From Pseudomonas canadensis (GTDB taxonomy: Bacteria; Pseudomonadota; Gammaproteobacteria; Pseudomonadales; Pseudomonadaceae), in NCBI RefSeq assembly GCF_000503215.1, contig NZ_AYTD01000013.1, positions 672,009 to 736,008 on the forward strand: a stretch of DNA of 64,000 bases. The letters are read 5' to 3'. A program made the position numbers and the translations under genes. How positions within the stretch are numbered: position 1 is the stretch's first letter; each line of letters starts with the position of its first letter. This document shows, in pieces, positions 40,501 to 50,240 of this stretch. Under the pieces are notes generated by a model. It had not been told where the DNA came from. It was given only the letters and a program-made list of their open reading frames with translations, and did no database searches.

Positions 40501-42558
40501 TCAGCCCAGGCGAAACCGCGCGGTGTTGTCGCTCAATGCCTGGCTGCCTTTGCTCAAGGTGTCGGCCGCTCGGTTCACAGCCCGCGCGCCGTCGAGCAAA
40601 CGCCCGGCCGCCTGGTCCACTTGCTGAATATTGCCGCTCACTTCATCCGCCGTCGCCGCTTGCTCTTCAACAGCAGTGGCGATCTGCGCCAGGGTGTCGG
40701 TGACGTGTTGCACCGCACCGGCAATCTCGCCCAAACGTGTGCCCAGCCCGGTGACGGATTCAGCATCCGTCAGTGCCTGTTCACACGCGGCGCCCATCAA
40801 CGTGACCGCCTGGCTGACCGTGGCGCGCAGGCTGTCGACCGTGCCGGCAATCTGCGCCGTAGACGCCTGGGTGCGTTGCGACAAGCTGCGCACTTCATCA
40901 GCCACCACGGCAAACCCACGGCCCTGCTCACCGGCACGGGCGGCTTCGATGGCGGCGTTGAGCGCCAGCAGGTTGGTCTGCTCGGCAATGCCACGGATGG
41001 TGTCGACCACCGATTGAATCTGCTGGCCCTGCTGGCTGACCTGCTCCAGCGCATCGGCGGTGTCGGTCAGGCGCAGGTTGAGTTGCTGGATGCTGGCCGT
41101 GGTGCGCTGGCTGTCGCGGCTGCTGTCTTCGGCGATGCGTCGGGTCTGCTGGGCGCTGTCCGAGGCTTGTTCGCAGCTTTTGGCGACGCCCAGGGAGGTG
41201 GCGGCCAACTGGGTCGCGGCGGCGGCGATCTGGCTGATTTGCAGTTGCTGGTCTTCGACTTCGGTCAGGGTGCTGCCCGATTGCGAATTGAGGGTGAGCA
41301 CCGCCGAGCCGAGTTGCTGCGTCTCGTGGTTGACCCCCAGCAGGCTGGTGCGCAGTTGCACCACCGCAACGTTGAGCGCGGTGCTGATGGCCGCGAGTTC
41401 GTCGCGCCCTTCCACCGCCACCTCGACGCACAGGTTGCCGTCGCGCAGGGACTCGGCCAGGGTGGTGATGCCGCTGGCGCTACGGCGGATCGAGGCTTGC
41501 AGGCATATGAACAGGTAAAGTGCGGCCAAGGCCAGCAGGCTGAATGTCGCCGCGACGGGAATGAATTTCTGCAGCGAACGATCACGGTAGTAACCCAAGC
41601 GCGCGTCCAGCGAATGCAGCGACTGGTTACGCAGCGCGCCGAGGCTGTCGAGCATCGCGTCGACACTGCGTTCGAAGCCTGCGGTGTCGAGCTTGATGGT
41701 GCCGCCGAAGACGCCGTCGTCGAGCACCTTGAGTTCGTTGTCCAGCCGTTGCAGGCTGTCGTCGTACTGCGCGGTCCAGGGTTCGAGACCGGCGTATTGC
41801 TTGGCCTTGAGCGAGCCTGCCGCCTTGACCAACTGGTCCCGCGCGTCGCCGATCCGACCGCGCAGGTCACGCATCTGCAAGCGGCTTTGCAACGTGAACT
41901 GCCCCGACGCGATAGACGACTGGCCGACACTGGCCATGCGCCCGATACGCTCGATCAGGTCAGGGGTGTGCTGGGTGGAAATCTGCATCAGCAGGTAGGT
42001 TTCCAGCCACGGGTCGAGGATCAGGCCAGCATCCAGGGTGATCTGCTCGCGCAGGGTTTGCATGGCGGTGAGCGCCGAGGTGAAACGGTCATAACCGTCC
42101 GGCCACCAGCCCACCGTGCGCAGGGATTGGGAGTCCATGCCCTTGACTGTCGCCTGCAAGGCGTCGAAGCGCGCGAGGATATCAGCGCTGGCGTTCTGTG
42201 CTTTGAGTGAATCGCCCAGGGTTTGCAGGCTTTGCAGGATCACCGGGAAATTGGCGTCGACCTTGTCCATCGCCGCCTTCGCCGCCGGGGTGGGCGCGTG
42301 CAGTATGTCCGCCGCCTTCCAGCGTGCGGCCAGGTTGCGCTGGGCCGTCAACTGGCCATCCAACGCGTCCAGGGCCAACAGTTGCCGGACACCGGACTGC
42401 TCGCTGGAAATCACGGTCAATTTGTCGCGATAGTCCGAGCCGATCATCCACAGGCTACCCGCCAGGGGCAGCATGAACAGGAAGAACAGGATCTGGAACT
42501 TGCGCGCAAAGCCGAAACGCCCCAACAGGCGGATACCCGGTGATAAAAGGCTGTGCAT
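40501..42558 (-). CDS. Methyl-accepting chemotaxis protein
   Basis: A 685-aa chemoreceptor. TM1 is FQILFFLFMLPLAGSLWMI (about 22-40), a periplasmic helical ligand domain of roughly 300 residues follows, and TM2 is FSLLALAALYLFICLQ near 350. A HAMP region and the cytoplasmic hairpin with the signalling tip IRGIAEQTNLLALNAAIEAA, then RAGEQGRGFAVVADEVRSLS, complete it. No C-terminal CheR-tethering pentapeptide is seen. The ligand is unknown. Confidence 0.93.
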   Translation of the reverse strand: MHSLLSPGIRLLGRFGFARKFQILFFLFMLPLAGSLWMIGSDYRDKLTVISSEQSGVRQLLALDALDGQLTAQRNLAARWKAADILHAPTPAAKAAMDKVDANFPVILQSLQTLGDSLKAQNASADILARFDALQATVKGMDSQSLRTVGWWPDGYDRFTSALTAMQTLREQITLDAGLILDPWLETYLLMQISTQHTPDLIERIGRMASVGQSSIASGQFTLQSRLQMRDLRGRIGDARDQLVKAAGSLKAKQYAGLEPWTAQYDDSLQRLDNELKVLDDGVFGGTIKLDTAGFERSVDAMLDSLGALRNQSLHSLDARLGYYRDRSLQKFIPVAATFSLLALAALYLFICLQASIRRSASGITTLAESLRDGNLCVEVAVEGRDELAAISTALNVAVVQLRTSLLGVNHETQQLGSAVLTLNSQSGSTLTEVEDQQLQISQIAAAATQLAATSLGVAKSCEQASDSAQQTRRIAEDSSRDSQRTTASIQQLNLRLTDTADALEQVSQQGQQIQSVVDTIRGIAEQTNLLALNAAIEAARAGEQGRGFAVVADEVRSLSQRTQASTAQIAGTVDSLRATVSQAVTLMGAACEQALTDAESVTGLGTRLGEIAGAVQHVTDTLAQIATAVEEQAATADEVSGNIQQVDQAAGRLLDGARAVNRAADTLSKGSQALSDNTARFRLG

Positions 42559-42778
42559 GTCCGACCACTCCCCAAAAACGACCCACGCGGTGCACCGCGG
42601 GGTGAAGCCTTGAAATGACTAACGGCAAAATGCCATGTCATTGATTAGCTTGACACTAGCAAGATACGGGCCGCTGTCAGCGCGCCCGAGATAGGCGGCG
42701 CGGGGAGCAGTCGCGAACGTAGCGTGCGCGAAAATGGGGCAAAAGCACTCAAGGCCTGTGCAGACCTGTAACAGTGGC

Positions 42779-43069
42779 CTATCGGGTCGACATGTACCGG
42801 TCAAAATTATTGATGTGATCGTCCAGATTATCCTCAAGCATCATCCGGTACTGGTCGCAGAAGTACTTCAACATCGCCTCCCGCGCCTCGGCCATTTCCG
42901 CGCCGGACTTGAAGTTGCGCGCGCTGGCCCAGGCATTGAAGCGCGTGGTGCCGAACATCATCGAGGCGCTGACCTGGCCGAGGTTTTCGTGAGCCTGGAG
43001 TTGCTCGTTCGACAATTCGATGTGCGCGTCGGCGCGGTCGTAGAAGGTGGGGTCGGTGGCGTCGGCCAT
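42779..43069 (-). CDS. DUF3144 domain protein
   Basis: A 96-aa protein: FYDRADAHIELSNEQLQAHE, VSASMMFGTTRFNAWASARN and CDQYRMMLEDNLDDHINNFD. This matches the DUF3144 family of small gammaproteobacterial proteins with no known role. It lies downstream of the TrmK gene on the same strand. Confidence 0.85.
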   Translation of the reverse strand: MADATDPTFYDRADAHIELSNEQLQAHENLGQVSASMMFGTTRFNAWASARNFKSGAEMAEAREAMLKYFCDQYRMMLEDNLDDHINNFDRYMSTR

Positions 43070-43108
43070 GGTGGGTGTCCTAGGTCATCAGGTTTGAATG
43101 AAGGGGTA

Positions 43109-43804
43109 TCAGGCCAGTAGCGCGGTAATCCATTTGGCCTGCTGCACGATCTCTTTTCGCTTCTCTTCCGGCACCGCTTGCCGAGCGTGCTCGAAGCTGG
43201 CCAGGGTCTTGTGTTTTTGGCGCAGCATACGTTGCCATTTGGCGATGAACACCGGGCTGCTCGCCTGCAGTTGCAGCGGCCCGAAGTACAACTGCTCAGC
43301 GGTGTAAGCCACTGGCCCGGCGCGCTCTGCGACAATGATCTCGTAGTAAAAGCGGTTTTCGCGCAGCAACTCTTCTCGAAGGATCGAGTAGCCGTTATCC
43401 ATCAGCCATTGGCGCAACGGTTGCTCACCGCCGTTGGGTTGCAGGATCAATCGCTCTTGGCCGCTCAGGTGCCGCTTACCGCTTTCGAGAATGTCACGGA
43501 TAGTCTCGCCGCCCATGCCGCAGACGCTGATCGCGGTGATGCCGTCATCGGGCTTCATGGCCGCCAAACCATCAGCCAGACGCACGGTGATCTGTTGCTC
43601 CAGGCCGTTGTCGCGCACGGTACGTTGCGCCGCATGAAAGGGTGTGGTCGCGACCTCCCCCGCCACTGCCATCGTGATCAGGCCACGCCGCATCAATGCT
43701 ACCGGCAAATAACCGTGATCGGAGCCGATATCGGCCAGGCGCGCGCCCTTCGGTACGTTGGCGGCGACGCGCTCCAGTCGCAGGGATAGGGTGTGTTCGT
43801 TCAA
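43109..43804 (-). CDS. trmK: tRNA (adenine(22)-N1)-methyltransferase
   Basis: A 231-aa class I SAM methyltransferase. The SAM loop is GARLADIGSDHGYLPVALMR near residue 20, ISVCGMGGETIRDILESG near 95 is the TrmK (DUF633) signature, and LQPNGGEQPLRQWLMDNGYS follows. It methylates A22 in tRNA. Its ATG overlaps the stop of the GntR-type regulator by four bases. Confidence 0.9.
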   Translation of the reverse strand: MNEHTLSLRLERVAANVPKGARLADIGSDHGYLPVALMRRGLITMAVAGEVATTPFHAAQRTVRDNGLEQQITVRLADGLAAMKPDDGITAISVCGMGGETIRDILESGKRHLSGQERLILQPNGGEQPLRQWLMDNGYSILREELLRENRFYYEIIVAERAGPVAYTAEQLYFGPLQLQASSPVFIAKWQRMLRQKHKTLASFEHARQAVPEEKRKEIVQQAKWITALLA

Positions 43805-44520
43805 CGCCCCTGCTCCCCCGAAAAACGGTCCCGGCTGTTGGTCAGATGCAACACCATGGCGGCGCGGGCGGCGTCCGGGTCCTGGCGTTTGATCGCGTTG
43901 AAGATCGCCTCATGTTCCAGGTTCGCCAACTGGCCCAGTTGGGCAAAGTCGGCGCCGCCACGCTCATCGCCTTTCACCTGGGTGCGCGGGATCATCGCAT
44001 TGCCCAAGTGCAGCATGATTTCAGTGAAGAAGGTATTGCCGGTGGCCTCGGCGATCAGTTGGTGAAAGCGTTTGTCTTCCTCCACGCAACTGTCGTTGTT
44101 GGCCAGGGACGCCTGGTAGTCGTCGAGTGCCTGGCGCATGTGGGCCAGTTGTTGGTCGGTGCGGCGCACGGCGGCCAGTGCGACGGCTTGCACTTCCAGG
44201 CCCAGGCGCAGTTCGAGCATGTTGCGCACGCTGGCCACCGTGTCCACATGCAGGCGCAGGCCCTGCTGGGCGTGCTGTTCCAGCACAAAGGTGCCGATGC
44301 CGTGACGTGTCTCCACCAAACCGGACGCCTGCAACTTGGAAATCGCTTCGCGCACCACGGTTCGGCTCACGCCATGCTCAGCCACGATGGTGGATTCAGA
44401 GGGCAGCTTTTCGCCGGGTTTCAACTGGCCGAGCAGGATGCGCTGGGTCAGCGCGTCGACCACGCCCTGGGCCAGGTTGGTGGAGCGTTTACGGACAGCG
44501 GGTCCATGTTCAATGGGCAT
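43801..44520 (-). CDS. GntR/FCD regulator, probably of glucarate use
   Basis: A 239-aa regulator. The winged HTH is LLGQLKPGEKLPSESTIVAE and HGVSRTVVREAISKLQASGL, and the FCD effector domain carries metal-binding His/Asp residues in EEDKRFHQLIAEATGN and LEHEAIFNAIKRQDP. It is divergent from gudP-gudD across 380 bp, with repeated CAACTTGTATGA motifs in the gap, so it likely senses glucarate or galactarate. Confidence 0.9.
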   Translation of the reverse strand: MPIEHGPAVRKRSTNLAQGVVDALTQRILLGQLKPGEKLPSESTIVAEHGVSRTVVREAISKLQASGLVETRHGIGTFVLEQHAQQGLRLHVDTVASVRNMLELRLGLEVQAVALAAVRRTDQQLAHMRQALDDYQASLANNDSCVEEDKRFHQLIAEATGNTFFTEIMLHLGNAMIPRTQVKGDERGGADFAQLGQLANLEHEAIFNAIKRQDPDAARAAMVLHLTNSRDRFSGEQGR

Positions 44521-44902
44521 AGTGACGAATCCACAGAGTTAGCGGGTGCGAGCTTAACACCCTGTAGGAGCGAGCTTGCTCGCGAAAAACCTGAGCACGC
44601 CGCGTTCATCCAGGGTGCCCGCGTTATCTTTGACGTTTTTCGCGAGCAAGCTCGCCCCTACACAGAATGTCGTGTGAGGCAGAAGATCTCAACTTGTATG
44701 ACAACCAACATTGATCCAGTTACCGTCCTCCGCAAACACCCAGCCCCGAAAACCCATTAAAACCTAATGTATGCTCAAAAAACCTGTTTATAAATACAAA
44801 AAAATCACCCACCCCATTGCGACCTGAAAAAAACAACTTGTATGATGTCTATCAACAAGACACGCAAACCCGCATAAAAATAATCAGGGGGAGTTTTGAA
44901 TT
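44521..44902. promoter_or_regulatory. gud promoter region with REP pair and repeated operator motif
   Basis: A REP pair spans about 44563-44662 (tgtaggagcgagcttgctcg and its complement). CAACTTGTATGA occurs at 44690-44701 and again at 44834-44845, the second copy 58 bp before gudP. Their spacing and the adjacent GntR gene make them candidate operators. The rest is AT-rich with no gene. Confidence 0.65.
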
Positions 44903-46264
44903 GTGACCAATTCAATCCATGTATCTGCCGTACCCGAAAGTGATCTCGTCCTCGCGCGCGCCGTGAGCAAAGTGAAGCGCCATGTGCTGCCACTGTTCGT
45001 GATCATGTTCATCCTCAACTACATCGACCGGGTCAACATCGGCTTTGTGCGCACGCACATGGAGCACGACCTGGGCATCGGCGCCGCCGCCTATGGCTTC
45101 GGCGCCGGACTGTTCTTCATCGGCTATGCCCTCTTCGAAGTGCCCTCCAACATGTTGCTGCAAAAGGTCGGTGCGCGTATCTGGCTGACTCGCATCATGT
45201 TCACCTGGGGCATCGTCGCCACGCTGATGGCGTTCATCCAGAACGAAACCCACTTTTACATCCTGCGCTTCCTGCTGGGTGTGGCCGAGGCCGGTTTCTT
45301 TCCTGGGGTGATCTACTACTTCACGCGCTGGCTGCCTGGCGTGGAACGCGGTAAAGCCATCGCCATCTTTTTGAGCGGCTCGGCGGTTGCGTCGCTGATT
45401 TCCGGCCCGCTGTCAGGCGTGCTGTTGCAAATCGAAGGCTTTGGCTTCCACGGCTGGCAATGGATGTTCGCCATTGAAGGCTTGGCTTCGGTGGTGATTG
45501 GCTTCTTTGTGTGGTTCTGGCTGGACTCCAAACCTCACGACGCAAAATGGATGAGCCGCGAAGAGCAGGACGTGCTGGTCAATGCCATCGATCAGGAACA
45601 GCGCGACCGTGAGGCCCTCACCAGCGTCAAGCCGACCCTCGGCAAGCTGCTCAAGGACCGCCAGATCCTGCTGTTCTGCGCGCTGTATTTCTGCATCCAA
45701 CTGACGATCTACGCCGCCACCTTCTGGCTGCCGAGCATCATCAAGAAAATGGGTGACCTCAGTGATGTGCAGGTCGGGTTCTTCAACTCGATCCCCTGGC
45801 TGATCTCGATCATCGCCATGTACGCCTTCGCCTCGTTGTCGGGCAAGTTCAAGTTCCAGCAGGCATGGGTGGCGGCAGCGCTGTTGATTGCGGCAGCGGG
45901 CATGTTCATGTCCACCACGGGCGGGCCGGTCTTTGCCTTTGTAGCGATCTGCTTTGCGGCTATCGGTTTCAAGTCGGCATCGTCACTGTTCTGGCCGATT
46001 CCCCAGGGCTACCTGGATGTGCGTATCGCCGCCGCCGTGATCGCGTTGATCAACTCTATCGGCAACCTGGGCGGCTTCGTTGCGCCCACCACGTTCGGCT
46101 TCCTGGAACAGACCACCGGTTCGATCCAGGGCGGGCTCTATGGTCTGGCCGGCACGTCGGTGCTCGCAGCGATCCTGGTGTTTTTCGCCAAGACCGCGCC
46201 CTCTGCCGCGCTGACGTCACCGAGCGCCGTGCCCACCCGCGCCGCCCTCAGCAAACCTCTTTAA
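44903..46264 (+). CDS. gudP: Glucarate/galactarate MFS transporter
   Basis: A 453-aa anion:cation symporter with 12 predicted helices. Conserved family sequence is [40 protein letters not shown] and [20 protein letters not shown] near residue 130. It takes up D-glucarate or galactarate for the dehydratase encoded next. The start codon is GTG at 44903. Confidence 0.88.
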   Translation: MTNSIHVSAVPESDLVLARAVSKVKRHVLPLFVIMFILNYIDRVNIGFVRTHMEHDLGIGAAAYGFGAGLFFIGYALFEVPSNMLLQKVGARIWLTRIMFTWGIVATLMAFIQNETHFYILRFLLGVAEAGFFPGVIYYFTRWLPGVERGKAIAIFLSGSAVASLISGPLSGVLLQIEGFGFHGWQWMFAIEGLASVVIGFFVWFWLDSKPHDAKWMSREEQDVLVNAIDQEQRDREALTSVKPTLGKLLKDRQILLFCALYFCIQLTIYAATFWLPSIIKKMGDLSDVQVGFFNSIPWLISIIAMYAFASLSGKFKFQQAWVAAALLIAAAGMFMSTTGGPVFAFVAICFAAIGFKSASSLFWPIPQGYLDVRIAAAVIALINSIGNLGGFVAPTTFGFLEQTTGSIQGGLYGLAGTSVLAAILVFFAKTAPSAALTSPSAVPTRAALSKPL

Positions 46265-46283
46265 GACCATTCAGGAACTTGCC

Positions 46284-47609
46284 ATGACTACGCCCGTCGT
46301 TACTCACTTCCAGGTTATCCCCGTCGCCGGCCACGACAGCATGCTGCTCAACCTCAGCGGCGCCCACGGCCCGTACTTCACACGCAATATCGTCATCCTC
46401 AAGGACAGCTCCGGCAACACCGGCGTGGGTGAAGTGCCCGGCGGCGAACGCATCCGCGAAACCCTGGAAGACGCCCGCAGCCTGGTGATCGGCCAACCCA
46501 TCGGCCAGTACCAGCGCATCCTCAACCAGATGCGCAGCACTTTTGCTTCCCGCGACGCGGCGGGTCGTGGTTTGCAGACCTTTGACCTGCGCATCACCAT
46601 CCATGCCGTCACCGCCATGGAAGCCGCGCTGCTCGACCTGCTGGGTCAGTTTCTCGAAGTCCCGGTGGCCGCCCTGCTCGGTGAAGGACAGCAACGCGAC
46701 GCGGTAAAAATGCTCGGCTATCTGTTTTATGTCGGCGACCGCGGTGCCACCGACCTGGCCTACCGCAACGAAGCCGACAGCGACGATGAGTGGTTCCGCC
46801 TGCGCCACGAAACCGCGCTGACGGCCGACGCCGTGGTGCGCCTGGCCGAAGCCGCCAAAGCCAAATATGGTTTCAATGACTTCAAGCTCAAAGGCGGCGT
46901 GCTGAGCGGCGACGAAGAAATCGAAGCCGTCACCGCCCTGGCCGAACGCTTCCCGGATGCGCGTATCACCCTCGACCCGAACGGCGCCTGGTCATTGAAA
47001 GAAGCCATCCGCCTGTGCCGCGACCAGCACCACGTACTGGCCTACGCCGAAGACCCCTGCGGTGCCGAAAACGGCTACTCGGGCCGCGAAGTCATGGCTG
47101 AATTCCGCCGTGCCACCGGCCTGAAAACCGCCACCAACATGATCGCCACCGACTGGCGCGAAATGGGTCACGCAATCCAACTGCAATCGGTGGACATCCC
47201 CCTCGCCGACCCACACTTCTGGACGATGCAGGGCTCGGTACGCGTTGCGCAGATGTGCCATGAATGGGGCCTGACCTGGGGCTCGCACTCCAACAACCAC
47301 TTCGACATTTCCCTGGCGATGTTTACCCAGGTCGCCGCAGCAGCACCGGGCGACATCACCGCCATCGACACCCACTGGATCTGGCAGGACGGCCAGCACC
47401 TGACCAAGGCGCCGCTGAAAATCGAAGAGGGTTATGTAAAAGTGCCGAGCAAGCCTGGCCTGGGGGTGGAGATCGACATGGACGCGGTCGCCAAGGCCCA
47501 TGAGGTGTACAAAGGCATGGGCCTCGGCGCGCGGGATGACAGCGTGGCGATGCAGTTTTTGATTCCGGGGTGGCGCTTCAACAACAAGCAGCCGTGCCTG
47601 GTGCGCTGA
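46284..47609 (+). CDS. gudD: Glucarate dehydratase
   Basis: A 441-aa enolase-superfamily enzyme. It has [20 protein letters not shown], the catalytic KxK-type Lys in [20 protein letters not shown] near residue 200, metal ligands in [36 protein letters not shown] and the TNMIATDW strand, and the His-Asp partner region [16 protein letters not shown]. It dehydrates glucarate to 5-keto-4-deoxyglucarate. It follows gudP after 20 bp. Confidence 0.95.
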   Translation: MTTPVVTHFQVIPVAGHDSMLLNLSGAHGPYFTRNIVILKDSSGNTGVGEVPGGERIRETLEDARSLVIGQPIGQYQRILNQMRSTFASRDAAGRGLQTFDLRITIHAVTAMEAALLDLLGQFLEVPVAALLGEGQQRDAVKMLGYLFYVGDRGATDLAYRNEADSDDEWFRLRHETALTADAVVRLAEAAKAKYGFNDFKLKGGVLSGDEEIEAVTALAERFPDARITLDPNGAWSLKEAIRLCRDQHHVLAYAEDPCGAENGYSGREVMAEFRRATGLKTATNMIATDWREMGHAIQLQSVDIPLADPHFWTMQGSVRVAQMCHEWGLTWGSHSNNHFDISLAMFTQVAAAAPGDITAIDTHWIWQDGQHLTKAPLKIEEGYVKVPSKPGLGVEIDMDAVAKAHEVYKGMGLGARDDSVAMQFLIPGWRFNNKQPCLVR

Positions 47610-47620
47610 TTCAGATGTTT

Positions 47621-47719
47621 GTAGGGGCGGGTTTGCTCGCCAAATACTCGAGACCGCCGCAGTCCTCCTGAATGCCCGCGTTATCGTTGGCACTCTTGGC
47701 GAGCAAGCTCGCTCCTACA
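47621..47719. repeat. REP-like inverted pair
   Basis: Left arm gtaggggcgggtttgctcgc and right arm gcgagcaagctcgctcctac, with internal bases unrelated; the same type as the repeat at 44563. Confidence 0.8.
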
Positions 47720-47728
47720 ATCAAGGAT

Positions 47729-48652
47729 TTAAAGCACCCGATCAAACAACGGCGCCACGTCATACCGCTGCTTCAACATCTGCGCATCCACCAGAAAATC
47801 CGCCGTGGCCTGGGCCTCGCTGATAATCGTCGGCGAGATCGGCAGCACCTTGATCGCATCGCGCTTGAACCACACTTTGGCGATGTCCGGCGCCGACTGG
47901 TTGGCCTTCGACCAGGCTTCGGCGTATTCATCCACGTGGGTGTTACTCCACACCCGAGCGCGGGTCAGGCGGGCAATAAAGTCCTTGATGATCGCGCTTT
48001 TCTGCGCCAGCGCCGGCTCGTAGGCGACGATGTAGGTCGGTGCGCTCATCAGGCCCTTGGCGTTGCGGATCAGGGTGCTGCCTTCTTTTTCCTGCAACGA
48101 CACGTAGGGTTCCCAGGTGCCGAAGGCGTCGATGTCGCCCTGGGTCAGCGCCAGGCTGGCCTCAGCCGGCAGCAGGTATTTGAAGTGGACGCTGCTGCGC
48201 GGCACCCCGGCTTCATCCAGCGCTTTATAGGCCAGTTGTTGGCTCCATGAGCCGTTCCAGATGGCGACGGTCTTGCCCTTGAGGTCGGCCACCGACTGAA
48301 TGCCCTTGCGCGCGACGATGCCCACGCCGTCGAGGCTGGTCTGGGTGCTGGCGACGACTTTGACCGGTGCGCCATTGGCGGCCAGGCTGATCACCGGGGT
48401 GTCGCCGACGATACCTACGTCCAGCGCGCCGCTGGCCACGGCCGAGGCCACCGGCGAGCCGGTGTTGAAGCGCTTGAAGTCGATTTTATAAGGCAAGTCT
48501 TTCAGCTCGCCCGACAGCTCCAGCACGATGCGGTTGGAGAAGAACTGGTCACCCACGGTAAGGGTCAGCGGTTCGGCGGCGCCGGCCGATGGCCCATACA
48601 AAGCAAGAGAGGCCAGGCCCAGCAAAGACAGCAGTGTTCGACGGTTGATCAT
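47729..48652 (-). CDS. Aliphatic sulfonate-type ABC substrate-binding protein
   Basis: A 307-aa protein starting MINRRTLLSLLGLASLALYG; a twin-arginine-poor signal peptide ends at AGA. Body motifs are DVGIVGDTPVISLAANGAPV, VADLKGKTVAIWNGSWSQQL and DIDAFGTWEPYVSLQEKEGS, as in the SsuA/TauA family. It is divergent from a DszC/SfnB-like flavin monooxygenase, so it likely collects an organosulfur compound. No permease or ATPase lies nearby. Confidence 0.86.
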   Translation of the reverse strand: MINRRTLLSLLGLASLALYGPSAGAAEPLTLTVGDQFFSNRIVLELSGELKDLPYKIDFKRFNTGSPVASAVASGALDVGIVGDTPVISLAANGAPVKVVASTQTSLDGVGIVARKGIQSVADLKGKTVAIWNGSWSQQLAYKALDEAGVPRSSVHFKYLLPAEASLALTQGDIDAFGTWEPYVSLQEKEGSTLIRNAKGLMSAPTYIVAYEPALAQKSAIIKDFIARLTRARVWSNTHVDEYAEAWSKANQSAPDIAKVWFKRDAIKVLPISPTIISEAQATADFLVDAQMLKQRYDVAPLFDRVL

Positions 48653-48763
48653 GGAAAATCCCACAGGGTTGGAGGGTTGGTTCAACCATCCGTGGGCGTG
48701 CAGTCTGGTCGCTGGTCGTAGAAGCTAACGCAATAAAAGCGCGGGGTTTAATACTGTTGGGCA

Positions 48764-48845
48764 CTATCGATAGAACCGTCGTACAGGTCGCTAGCTGCTT
48801 TTCGTATTAAAAACTTCGCCGCGCCTGAGTTAGGGTGAGCTCACC
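48764..48845. promoter_or_regulatory. Palindromic sites in a divergent sulfur-gene promoter
   Basis: A perfect 10-bp palindrome CTATCGATAG lies at 48764-48773 and a perfect 12-bp palindrome GGTGAGCTCACC at 48834-48845, about 50 bp before the monooxygenase start. No regulator gene is next to them. Confidence 0.4.
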
Positions 48846-48893
48846 AGACCACTGGACCCCAGCACCTGAACCATTTTCTGCAAGGTCCATTGC

Positions 48894-50135
48894 ATGTCGA
48901 TTCCCGCTTTGAACATCTGGGGCGTACCGCCCACTGCCCGTTACGAACAACTGGCCGCACCGTTTCGCCCGCTCTTTGCACAGATTCTCGCGCAGGCGGC
49001 GGTGGCGGATCAGACACGCGGCAGCCTCGCCACCGTGATCCAGCAACTGAACGCCTTGGGCCTGCCGCGCTGGCGCCTGCCAGCGAGTTATGGCGGCCAG
49101 GATGCAACGTTGGTCGAGTTGCTGGCGCTGCTCACAGAACTGTCCGCCGCCGACTCCAACATCACCCAGGCCCTGCGCGGGCACTTCGGTTTTTGCGAAG
49201 ACGTGCTCAGCGCCAAGGACTTGGATTGGCGCGCCAAGTGGCTGGACAGGCTCGGCCAGGGTGCCCTGCTCTCTCCCGGCAGCACTGAAGTCGGCAACCA
49301 GGCCCGTGGCGATTTCGAAACCCGCCTGCACCGTGACGAAGCCGGCGCCTTGCGCATCAGCGGCAGAAAGTTCTACACCACCGGCGCGCTCTACAGCGAC
49401 TTGATCAACACCATCGCGACGGGCGAAGACGGCACGATCTACAGCGTAGTCGTCGACCTCAAGGCCCCCGGCGTGCAGATCGTCGATGACTGGAATGGCT
49501 TCGGCCAACGCCTCACCGCCAGCGGCACCTGCATCTTCGACAATGCGCCCGTGGTGGATGACGATGTACGCCCCACCCAACAGCGCTTTGGCCACGGCCA
49601 GTCGTTCTTCCAGCTCTACCACCTCAGCACCCTCGCCGGCATCGCCCGCCGCGCCGCCCTCAGCGGTGCCGAGGAACTCAGCCAACGCGCGCGCACCTTC
49701 ACCACCGGCAATGCCGACACCGCCGGCCAGGACGTACAACTGCTGCAGGTGATCGGTGAAGTCGCCAGCCAAGCCTACGCCGCGCAAGCCATCGCCCAGC
49801 AAGCGGCGCAACGGCTGGAGCACACCGCACGGTATGTGATCGCCCATGACCAGCCATTGCACGATGACGATCCGCAGATTGCGCTGGCTGAATTGGAAGT
49901 GTGCCTGGCAGTGAACCCGGTGGTGGATGCGACACTGGCGGCCACCACGGCGCTGTTCGATGCACTGGGCGCCAGTGCCACCGCCAGTAACAAGGCGCTG
50001 GACCGGCTGTGGCGAAACGCGCGAACCCTGGCGAACCACAACCCGCGCGTGTACAAATCGCGGATTGTGGGGAATTACCTGGTGAATGGGATTTTGCCGC
50101 CTGCGCAGTGGCGAGTAGGCGTGGCGAAGGTATAA
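48894..50135 (+). CDS. Acyl-CoA-dehydrogenase-fold monooxygenase, SfnB/DszC-like
   Basis: A 413-aa protein of the acyl-CoA dehydrogenase fold. Features are LPRWRLPASYGGQDATLVEL, HFGFCEDVLSAKDLDWRAKW, and ISGRKFYTTGALYSDLINTI near residue 160. It lacks the catalytic Glu of true acyl-CoA dehydrogenases in a place I can assign, and the sequence flow is that of the FMN-dependent SfnB/DszC group that desulfurises organosulfur compounds. Divergent from a sulfonate-type binding protein. Confidence 0.83.
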   Translation: MSIPALNIWGVPPTARYEQLAAPFRPLFAQILAQAAVADQTRGSLATVIQQLNALGLPRWRLPASYGGQDATLVELLALLTELSAADSNITQALRGHFGFCEDVLSAKDLDWRAKWLDRLGQGALLSPGSTEVGNQARGDFETRLHRDEAGALRISGRKFYTTGALYSDLINTIATGEDGTIYSVVVDLKAPGVQIVDDWNGFGQRLTASGTCIFDNAPVVDDDVRPTQQRFGHGQSFFQLYHLSTLAGIARRAALSGAEELSQRARTFTTGNADTAGQDVQLLQVIGEVASQAYAAQAIAQQAAQRLEHTARYVIAHDQPLHDDDPQIALAELEVCLAVNPVVDATLAATTALFDALGASATASNKALDRLWRNARTLANHNPRVYKSRIVGNYLVNGILPPAQWRVGVAKV

Positions 50136-50190
50136 CGGCCATAACTTGGCCCTATGCTGAGCGGGCCTCTGTATGTTGAGCGGGCTTGCT

Positions 50191-50234
50191 GTGGTGAGCG
50201 GGCTTGCCCCGCGCTGGGCTGCGAAGCAGCCCCA
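50191..50234. repeat. Single REP copy
   Basis: gtggtgagcgggcttgcccc followed by gcgctgggctgcgaagcagc. No inverted partner lies nearby, unlike the other sites. Confidence 0.75.
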
Positions 50235-50240
50235 AAACGG

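Noticed and set aside
40354..42210. Long open frame of 618 codons on the plus strand
   Set aside because: It is antisense to the chemoreceptor gene, whose protein has clear MCP motifs. The open frame results from GC-rich codon bias.
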